Assembly (NCBI GenBank): GCA_023430825.1
Contig: JAEYYL010000366.1
Span: 1 to 10,484 of the forward strand
Reading direction: 5' to 3'
DNA from: Verrucomicrobiota bacterium
GTDB taxonomy: Bacteria; Verrucomicrobiota; Verrucomicrobiia; Opitutales; Opitutaceae
Length of the DNA stretch: 10,484 nucleotides
Shown here in pieces: positions 5,280-10,484 of this stretch (positions are counted from its first letter, which is position 1; every line of letters starts with the position of its first letter). The translations under genes and the position numbers were made by a program. The notes below the pieces were generated by a model that saw only the letters and a list, made by a program, of their open reading frames with translations, did not search any database and was not told the origin of the DNA.

Positions 5280-6722
5280 TCACAACGATTCCCGATACAG
5301 CGTCTCGTAGCCCACCGCCGCCACGTTCCAGCTGAAGTCGCGCGTCATTCCGCGCTGCTGCACCGCCGCATACCGCGGCGCATCCGCGAAGAGCGTCAAC
5401 GCCCGCGCCAGCGCGTCGCGCAGCGATGCCGCATTCGGCTCGCACATCAAACCCGTGCCCGTCGCCGGCTGCTCGTCGGCATCCGTCACCGTGTCCGCCA
5501 GCCCGCCCACGCGGCTCACGATCGGCACCGTGCCGTAAAGCTGGGAATACATCTGGTTCAGCCCGCACGGTTCGAACAGCGATGGCATCAAGAAAAAGTC
5601 GCTGCCCGCCTCGATCAGGTGGCTCATCGCCTCGTCGAGCTTCGCCGTGAGCGCCACTTTCTCCGGCACACGCGCCACCAGTGCGCGCAACGCTTCCTCA
5701 TAACGCCGCTCGCCCGAACCGAGCACGATCAGCCGGCAGTTTTCCGTCGCGAAAAAATCCTGGTTCGCGAGGACGAGATCGATGCCCTTCTGCTCCGTCA
5801 GCCGCGCCACGATGCCGAACACCGGACCGCTGAACGCCGGATCGAGCCCCGCGCGTTTCAACAACTCTGCGCGACACGTGCGTTTCCCGGCCAGACTGCC
5901 CGCCGAGTAACGCATCGGCAGCAACTCGTCCGTCGCCGGATTCCACACGCGCGTGTCCACACCGTTGAGCAGCCCCACGATGTCGTCCGCGCGCGTCTGC
6001 ACCACGCCTTCAAGCCCGCAGCCGAACTCCGGCGTCTGGATTTCCTGCGCGTAACGCGGACTCACCGTCGTCACGCGATCAGCGAACAAAATGCCCGCCT
6101 TCATGAAGCTCACCTGCTCGTAATACTCCAGACCGTCGACGCTGTTCAGTTCATCCGGCAGATTCGTGCGCGCGAACGTGCTCCGCGGAAACACGCCTTG
6201 AAACGCGATATTGTGAATCGTGAACGCCGTCCGCACCGCGAGCGTCAGCCCCTGCCGCCGCTCGGTATCGCGCAACAACACCGGCAGCAGCGCCGCCTGC
6301 CAGTCGTGCGCGTGCACCACGTCCGCCTGCACGTCAGCCAGCCGCAGCGTCTCGGCGACGCCCTTGCAGAAAAAGATGAACCGATCCGCGTTGTCCTCGT
6401 AATCGCGTTCGCCGTTTCCATACGGCGCGCGGCGGTCGTAGAATTCCTCGCGGCAAATCAGGTGCACCGTGAGATTCTTGCGCGGCGAAAACACCCGCAC
6501 GTCGCCCGACAAAAACTGGTTCCCCATCTCGATCTTCAACCGCAGCCGCCGCTGCGCGCCCGCCGCGTCGGGGTGATCCAGCACCGCCCGATAGCCCGGC
6601 AGGAACACCGACACCTCGTGCCCCTTGTCCGCCAGCACCCCGGCGAGCGAGCTCACCGCGTCCGCGAGGCCGCCCGTCTTGACGTAGGGGAACAATTCAC
6701 TGGCGACATGGACGATTTTCAT
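5280..6722 (-). CDS. glgA: Glycogen synthase (ADP-glucose, GT5 family)
   Basis: The product has 480 residues, normal for bacterial GlgA. It transfers glucose from ADP-glucose to the non-reducing end of an alpha-1,4-glucan in the cytosol. Motifs in order: MKIVHVASELFPYVKTGGLAD, with the ADP-glucose-binding KTGGLAD at 15-21; HAHDWQAALLP at 137-147; FTIHNIAFQG at 167-176; GLLNGVDTRVWNP at 250-262; ARLTEQKGIDL at 306-316, with Arg307 and Lys312 as phosphate contacts; and SLFEPCGLNQMY at 381-392, with catalytic Glu384. The GT5 N-terminal domain is followed by a GT-B C-terminal domain. No other glycogen genes (glgB, glgC, glgP) are in the window. It is first in the minus-strand run and diverges from rnr; ATG at 6722 is the family start. 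No strong Shine-Dalgarno is visible. Confidence 0.97.
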   Translation of the reverse strand: MKIVHVASELFPYVKTGGLADAVSSLAGVLADKGHEVSVFLPGYRAVLDHPDAAGAQRRLRLKIEMGNQFLSGDVRVFSPRKNLTVHLICREEFYDRRAPYGNGERDYEDNADRFIFFCKGVAETLRLADVQADVVHAHDWQAALLPVLLRDTERRQGLTLAVRTAFTIHNIAFQGVFPRSTFARTNLPDELNSVDGLEYYEQVSFMKAGILFADRVTTVSPRYAQEIQTPEFGCGLEGVVQTRADDIVGLLNGVDTRVWNPATDELLPMRYSAGSLAGKRTCRAELLKRAGLDPAFSGPVFGIVARLTEQKGIDLVLANQDFFATENCRLIVLGSGERRYEEALRALVARVPEKVALTAKLDEAMSHLIEAGSDFFLMPSLFEPCGLNQMYSQLYGTVPIVSRVGGLADTVTDADEQPATGTGLMCEPNAASLRDALARALTLFADAPRYAAVQQRGMTRDFSWNVAAVGYETLYRESL

Positions 6723-6799
6723 CGCGCCAATCTATGCCCCGCTCTTTCGTCAGGCCAACTCCAAAGCACGGCCTGCGCGCCGCGCCACGGGACTTTAAC
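6723..6799. promoter_or_regulatory. Divergent glgA / rnr intergenic region
   Basis: These 77 bp separate the two divergent start codons and should contain both promoters unless one starts inside the neighbouring gene. On the minus strand TTGGCC and TAGATT are 18 bp apart, with TAGATT only about 7 bp from the glgA ATG. This would give an almost leaderless transcript and is a weak match. For rnr, GGGA at about -12 is a weak ribosome-binding site. No operator or hairpin stands out. Confidence 0.35.
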
Positions 6800-9229
6800 A
6801 TGACACTTCGCGAACGCCTGCTCGCCCTCCTGCGCGAGCCACGCTACTCCCCCTCCACCGAATCCGAAATTCTGCGACAGCTCGGACTGCACAAGAAACG
6901 TCGCGCCTCCCTCGCGCACGAGTTGCGCCAGTTGCTCGCCAAAGGCGAAGCCGTCCGCTCCGGCGACGATCGCATCCATCTCCCGCGCGAGGAACGCGCG
7001 CCGAAGAAAGAGAAAGCATCGGAGCGAAAGCTTTTCACGCCCACGCGCCGCTCCTCGACGCCGGTCGTCCCCGCCGGGCAGTCGTTTCCGCCGCCGGCCC
7101 CGTCGCGCGCCGCACCCGCGACAGCCGGCGCGGCCTCCCGCCGCAGTTCGCGCCCCGCGACACCGCCGCGTTCGCTCGGCCAGAACGAACTGATCGGCCG
7201 CATCCAGTTTCGCGCCGGCGGCTCCGCCTACGTCGTCCCGGAAAATCCCGAGAGCGGCCTCTCCGATCTCGGCGAACCGTCCGTGCAAATTTTCCCCGAG
7301 GACACCGACATCGCGCTGCCCGGCGATCGCGTGCTCGTGCGCATTCATCCCGGCCGCCGCGGCAAACGCCCCGGCGAACGCATCGGCGGCGTCGAACGCA
7401 TTCTCGAACGCGCCCGCGAATCGATCGTCGGCGATCTCCGCCGCAGCGGACGCGATTTCATCGTCGTCCCCGACGACCCGCGCTTCGTTTACGAAATCTA
7501 CGTCGCCGATCCGTCCCGCGGTAAACTACAACCCACCCCACAGCCCGGCGACAAGGTCGTCGCCCAACTCGACGAGTGGAAACACCGCCGCGACCGCATC
7601 ACCGGCACGCTCGTCAAAGTCCTCGGCCGCACCCATGAGCCGCGCGCCGAGCTCCTCGGGATTTTCGAGAAATACAATCTCTCCACGAGCTTCCCCGCCG
7701 ACGTCGAACGCGAGGCCGCCGCGATCCCCGACCGCGTGCAACCGCGCGATCTCGCCCACCGCCTCGATTATCGCGATCAGGCCGTGTTCACGATCGATCC
7801 CGACGATGCGAAGGATTTCGACGACGCGTTGTCCTACGAAACGCTCGGCGGCGGCGACGTCCGCGTGGGTATCCATATTGCGGATGTGTCGACCTACGTT
7901 CGGCCCGGCACCGCGCTCGATCGCGAGGCGCAGCGTCGCGGCAATTCGACGTATCTCGTCGGCGTCGTGATCCCGATGCTGCCGGAGAAACTCTCCAACG
8001 GCCTCTGCTCGCTCGTCGAAGCACAGGATCGCTTGTGCAAGGCCGTGTTTCTCACCTTCGCCAAAAACGGCCGCCTGAAGGACACGTCCTTCGCCAACAC
8101 CGTCATCCGCAGCCGCAAGCGCCTCACCTACAAACAGGCCTACGCACTCCTCTTCGAAAAGGATCTCGATCGCGTCCGCGCGCTCCCGCTGCCGCCGAAG
8201 CACCAGACCGGCTCGACCGGCCGCGCGCTCAACTCGCTCAGCGACGCCGAACTCGTCGACCTGCAATCGTGGATTCGCGCGCTCTGGAAAATCGCCAGCC
8301 GCCTCCGCAAGGATCGTTTCGCCCACGGCAGCCTCGATCTCGACATGCCCGAGACGAAGATCTTCGTCGACGAACAGGGCTACGCCGACCGCCTCGAAAA
8401 GATCGAGCACGACGAAAGCCACCAGCTCATCGAGGAGTTCATGCTCGCCGCCAACGAGGCCGTCGCGCGGCTCACGCGCACGCACTCGCTGCCCTCGCTC
8501 TACCGCGTCCACGACGAACCCGATCCCGAAAAACTTGAGGAATACCACCAGCTCCTCGCGAGCTTCGGCATTCACACCGGCGATCTCACGCGTCGCGAGG
8601 AACTCGTCAAACTCCTCAACACCCTGCGCGACCATCCCCAGGGCTACACGCTTCGCACGCAGATGCTGCGCAGCCTCAAGAAGGCCGCGTATCGGGGAAC
8701 GCACGACGGCCATTTCGGCCTGAACAAGAAGGACTACACGCACTTCACTTCGCCGATCCGCCGCTACTCCGATCTCGTGGTGCACCGCGTGTTCGATTTC
8801 TACCTCGTGAAACACGGCGGCCAGCCGCCGGCGCCCGGACAGCAGAATTACAACATCGCCCGGATCGAAAGCCTCGGCGAACACCTCAGCCTCACCGAAA
8901 TCGCCAGCGCCGAGGCCGAACGCGAAAGCGTGAAGATCAAGCTGCTCGAGTTCTTCGAACGCGAACTCGCGAAGAAAAAGAAGACGGAGTTCGCCGCCGT
9001 CATCACCGATGTCCGCCAGAACGGTTTCTTCGTCGAACTCATCGAGTCGATGACCTTCGGCTTCGTCTCGACCGCGGCATTGAGCGACGATCATTACAAT
9101 TTGAACAACGCCGGCACGATGCTCACCGGCCGGAAGAAGAAGCGCCGCTTCGCGCTCAACGACCGGCTCGATGTCGTCGTCGACCGCGTCGACCGCTTCA
9201 AGCGCCTGATCGACTTCCGTCCCGTCTGA
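6800..9229 (+). CDS. rnr: Ribonuclease R (RNase II/RNB family 3'-5' exoribonuclease)
   Basis: The product has 809 residues (E. coli RNase R has 813). It degrades structured RNA, including rRNA and mRNA stems, processively from the 3' end. Order: winged-helix-like N-terminus (1-61); a basic, Pro/Ala/Ser-rich linker (~62-127); cold-shock/OB domains (~129-300); the RNB catalytic domain (~310-660); and an S1 domain (730-809). The metal-binding motif IDPDDAKDFDD carries Asp333, Asp339, Asp341 and Asp342, offset by exactly 61 from E. coli Asp272, 278, 280 and 281. HFTSPIRRYSDLVVHR starts at 648. The protein ends directly after the S1 domain and lacks the Lys-rich tail of the E. coli enzyme; the basic linker may replace some RNA contacts (inference). 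ATG 6734 is in frame, but 6800 is preferred because MTLRERLLALL starts the winged helix and the upstream 22 codons lie in the promoter region. It stands alone on the plus strand. Confidence 0.96.
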   Translation: MTLRERLLALLREPRYSPSTESEILRQLGLHKKRRASLAHELRQLLAKGEAVRSGDDRIHLPREERAPKKEKASERKLFTPTRRSSTPVVPAGQSFPPPAPSRAAPATAGAASRRSSRPATPPRSLGQNELIGRIQFRAGGSAYVVPENPESGLSDLGEPSVQIFPEDTDIALPGDRVLVRIHPGRRGKRPGERIGGVERILERARESIVGDLRRSGRDFIVVPDDPRFVYEIYVADPSRGKLQPTPQPGDKVVAQLDEWKHRRDRITGTLVKVLGRTHEPRAELLGIFEKYNLSTSFPADVEREAAAIPDRVQPRDLAHRLDYRDQAVFTIDPDDAKDFDDALSYETLGGGDVRVGIHIADVSTYVRPGTALDREAQRRGNSTYLVGVVIPMLPEKLSNGLCSLVEAQDRLCKAVFLTFAKNGRLKDTSFANTVIRSRKRLTYKQAYALLFEKDLDRVRALPLPPKHQTGSTGRALNSLSDAELVDLQSWIRALWKIASRLRKDRFAHGSLDLDMPETKIFVDEQGYADRLEKIEHDESHQLIEEFMLAANEAVARLTRTHSLPSLYRVHDEPDPEKLEEYHQLLASFGIHTGDLTRREELVKLLNTLRDHPQGYTLRTQMLRSLKKAAYRGTHDGHFGLNKKDYTHFTSPIRRYSDLVVHRVFDFYLVKHGGQPPAPGQQNYNIARIESLGEHLSLTEIASAEAERESVKIKLLEFFERELAKKKKTEFAAVITDVRQNGFFVELIESMTFGFVSTAALSDDHYNLNNAGTMLTGRKKKRRFALNDRLDVVVDRVDRFKRLIDFRPV

Positions 9230-9232
9230 CCA

Positions 9233-9257
9233 GTAGCGGCGGGCCTTCGCGCCTGCC
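9233..9257. repeat. GTAG-headed hairpin just after the rnr stop
   Basis: GTAG (9233-9236) begins 4 bp after the rnr stop codon. GGCGGGC (9238-9244) pairs with GCCTGCC (9251-9257), with one G-T wobble and a 6-nt loop. It has no T tract. It resembles the element at 5247-5270 in architecture (GTAG head plus stem) but not in stem sequence, so it would be a different or degenerate REP subfamily. A role in rnr mRNA 3'-end protection is possible. Confidence 0.5.
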
Positions 9258-9266
9258 TGCACTTCT

Positions 9267-9287
9267 GGAGCCGCGGCGCCCTCGCCG
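9267..9287. repeat. Possible GGAG-headed hairpin
   Basis: GGAG (9267-9270) is followed by a perfect 5-bp stem, CGGCG (9274-9278) with CGCCG (9283-9287), around CCCT. GGAG is an alternative head tetranucleotide in REP families. Its position between two other hairpins supports membership of a repeat cluster, but a 5-bp stem in GC-rich DNA can arise by chance. Confidence 0.3.
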
Positions 9288-9301
9288 TAATGATTCAATG
9301 G

Positions 9302-9377
9302 GTAGATGCCTGCTTGCAGGCGATGTGACGCGTCGTCGGTGATCAATGCGCGCAATCGCCTGCAAGCAGGCTCCTAC
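9302..9377. repeat. Inverted pair of REP-like units (REPIN-like element)
   Basis: The left unit has GTAG (9302-9305) and the stem-loop GCCTGCTTGCAGGC (9308-9321). The right unit is its near-perfect inverse, GCCTGCAAGCAGGC (9358-9371) then CTAC (9374-9377). The GTAG heads face outward, and the arms of about 23 bp match except for three or four bases. A ~30-bp spacer separates them. Inverted REP doublets of this kind are the usual mobile form (REPIN) of REP sequences moved by RAYT (Y1/TnpA-REP) transposases. No RAYT gene is in this window. The element lies between rnr and the TonB-domain gene. Confidence 0.8.
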
Positions 9378-9539
9378 CTCCGACGACTGGACCGCGTTCG
9401 GCCCTCCTCCGGATTCGGGTTCGACTGCATCGTTACGGTTAAGCCACGTTGCACCCAGCCTACCAGCCCGGACCCCGGCGATATTCCGCTTTCTATCGCC
9501 CGCCGGCAGGACTACACTCCGGCTCAACCCCGTTTCATT
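9378..9539. other. Upstream region of the TonB-domain gene
   Basis: This is the part of the 310-bp gap 9230-9539 not taken by hairpins. I see no gene, no clear sigma-70 promoter and no Shine-Dalgarno before the ATG at 9540. The promoter of the downstream gene is presumably here, since hairpins and the REPIN-like element separate it from rnr. Confidence 0.4.
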
Positions 9540-10268
9540 ATGAAACCAATCCGCCTCTGTGTTATGAGCGCGGCGACGTGTGGAATGCTGTTGGTCGCCG
9601 CTGTCAGTCAGGCCGCTGAAATCCAGACTCCCCGTCTGCAGGTCGAGCAAACCGAAGAAGCCATCTTCCCGCCCTCGCTGCTGGCGCAAGGCATCACGAA
9701 CGGCGAAGCCTGGCTCGTGATCAGCATCGGCGCCGACGGCAAGCTGACCGATGCGCTGGTCAGCCGCTACACCGAGCGGGCGTTCGCCAACGAAGCGATG
9801 CGCGCGATTCGTCAGTGGCAGTTCGAGCCGGTTCGGGTGCATGGCCGGCCGGTCGATGTCTGCCTGGAGGTGCGTTTCTCCTTCGCCGCCACCGGTTGCA
9901 TCGTCTCGCTCGATCCGTTCACCACGATGCAGAAATTCACCGCGATCGCGAATCAGCCCAATTATCAAAAGCACATCTGTCAGGCCGACGAACTCGACCG
10001 CCTGCCCGTCCCCACCCGCAAGGTCTCCCCGCTCCATCCGGGGCTCACGCCCAACGCGAAAGTCACCGGCGGAAAAGTGGTGCTCGAATTCATCGTCGAC
10101 GAAACCGGGCACGTGCGCATGCCGGTGCTCGTCAGCGCCAACGATGTCGAGTTCGGCAATCGCGCCACTGAAGCGCTCACGCAATGGGAATTCACCACGC
10201 CCACCCGCCGCGGCAAACCCGTCGCCGTCTGGGTCCGCCAGGAGTTCGTCTTCCCGACCGACAGCTAA
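9540..10268 (+). CDS. Small secreted protein with two tandem TonB C-terminal-like domains
   Basis: The product has 242 residues. A signal peptide is likely: KPIR, then a hydrophobic stretch to ~22, with cleavage near SQA-AE at 26. Two copies of the TonB C-terminal fold pattern follow. Copy 1 (~42-116) runs from FPPSLLAQGITNGEAWLVISIGADG to AMRAIRQWQFEPVRVHGRPVDV. Copy 2 (~163-238) runs from LHPGLTPNAKVTGGKVVLEF to ATEALTQWEFTTPTRRGKPVAV. Both have the hallmark R/TQW-x-F-x-P and G-R/K-PV. Classic TonB links the inner-membrane ExbBD motor to outer-membrane receptors through an N-terminal anchor and a Pro-rich spacer; both are absent here, so a free periplasmic role is inferred. Cys108, Cys120 and Cys147 lie in or between the domains and could form a disulfide. 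ATG at 9540 is chosen because it starts the signal peptide. No exbB, exbD or receptor gene is adjacent. Confidence 0.82.
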   Translation: MKPIRLCVMSAATCGMLLVAAVSQAAEIQTPRLQVEQTEEAIFPPSLLAQGITNGEAWLVISIGADGKLTDALVSRYTERAFANEAMRAIRQWQFEPVRVHGRPVDVCLEVRFSFAATGCIVSLDPFTTMQKFTAIANQPNYQKHICQADELDRLPVPTRKVSPLHPGLTPNAKVTGGKVVLEFIVDETGHVRMPVLVSANDVEFGNRATEALTQWEFTTPTRRGKPVAVWVRQEFVFPTDS

Positions 10269-10274
10269 GCACCT

Positions 10275-10310
10275 GTAGGCAAAGGTGGAACCCGACCTCC
10301 CCTTCGGGTT
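10275..10310. repeat. GTAG-headed hairpin just after the TonB-domain gene
   Basis: GTAG (10275-10278) starts 7 bp after the stop. A perfect 7-bp stem follows, AACCCGA (10289-10295) with TCGGGTT (10304-10310), around an 8-nt loop. The stretch CCGACCT then CCCCTTCGG also appears in and after the glgA-phr hairpin (5261-5276), suggesting the two elements share ancestry, with this copy degenerate in its first arm. There is no T tract. It may act as a 3' mRNA end structure. Confidence 0.5.
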
Positions 10311-10367
10311 GGCTCGGCTGACTCCCACGCCGCGCCGTCAAATCAGCCCGTTGGGGACTCTTTGGAC

Positions 10368-10484
10368 CGGAGACAAGGGTAACAGGTGTTCGGAGACATG
10401 GGTAACACCGTGGGCGGATGGTTAAGGTTGGGTTGAAGAGCGAGGGAGATAGATGGAACGAGCGGCGTGTTTGGACTCACGAGG
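10368..10484. mobile_element. Candidate terminus of a mobile element running off the right edge
   Basis: CGGAGACAAGGGTAACA (10368-10384) and CGGAGACATGGGTAACA (10391-10407) are direct repeats with one mismatch and a 23-bp period. The second is flanked by the inverted pair GGTGTT (10385-10390) and AACACC (10404-10409). After 10410 the plus strand becomes purine- and G-rich, unlike the C-rich strand before it. An open frame from ATG 10453 runs off the edge (MERAACLDSR), too short to identify. Duplicated terminal motifs followed by a leader and a start codon fit an insertion-sequence end; the family cannot be named from what is visible. A regulatory region for an ordinary downstream gene is the alternative. 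Confidence 0.4.

Noticed and set aside
6734..6799. Upstream ATG for rnr adding 22 residues
   Set aside because: It would start 12 bp from the glgA start, leaving almost no promoter space, and the added residues do not resemble an RNase R N-terminus.
7526..9355. 609-codon open frame on the minus strand opposite rnr
   Set aside because: It is the antisense shadow of a clear RNase R gene. Its Glu/Ala/Val/Asp-rich composition mirrors the GC-biased codons of rnr, and no family motif is present.
9198..10328. 376-codon minus-strand frame opposite the TonB-domain gene
   Set aside because: It is antisense to a well-supported gene, runs across REP-like hairpins, and has no family motif.

Overview
The window is high-GC bacterial DNA carrying seven complete protein-coding genes and an unusual amount of short repeat and hairpin material in the gaps. 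The most likely source is a member of the Verrucomicrobiota, probably Opitutaceae. This is an inference from three things: the exported SGNH-hydrolase/DUF1080 fusion, the combination of GlgA and RNase R sequence styles, and the GTAG-headed hairpins and heptad repeats. A planctomycete or another GC-rich soil or freshwater lineage is not excluded.

Left half, minus strand, in transcription order: glgA (glycogen synthase, 6722 to 5280), phr (FAD photolyase, 5233 to 3737), an SRPBCC-TIGR01777 epimerase-like fusion (3740 to 2355), ndk (nucleoside diphosphate kinase, 2218 to 1802, closed by a clear intrinsic terminator), and a secreted GDSL/SGNH hydrolase fused to DUF1080 (1334 to 60). glgA and phr are 46 bp apart with a perfect GTAG-headed hairpin between them. 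phr and the fusion gene overlap in an ATGA, so they are probably translationally coupled. ndk follows after a 136-bp gap that begins with a 7-bp tandem repeat array containing the stop codon of the fusion gene.

Right half, plus strand: rnr (ribonuclease R, 6800 to 9229) diverges from glgA across 77 bp. A small secreted protein with two TonB C-terminal-like domains follows (9540 to 10268). The 310-bp gap between them holds hairpins and an inverted pair of REP-like units that resembles a REPIN.

The edges differ from the rest. The left edge is an almost pure C tract with G-quadruplex potential on the minus strand. The last ~115 bp at the right edge change composition and carry a duplicated 17-bp motif flanked by an inverted repeat, which may be the end of a mobile element continuing outside the window.

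The genes are mostly housekeeping: glycogen synthesis, DNA photorepair, nucleotide pools and RNA decay, plus two envelope or secreted proteins. I found no convincing new multi-gene system such as a defence island, CRISPR array or biosynthetic cluster. The observations most worth following are non-coding: the twin 20-bp palindromes flanking a direct repeat upstream of the secreted hydrolase, the heptad array, the REP-like hairpins placed just after stop codons, and the possible element end at the right.
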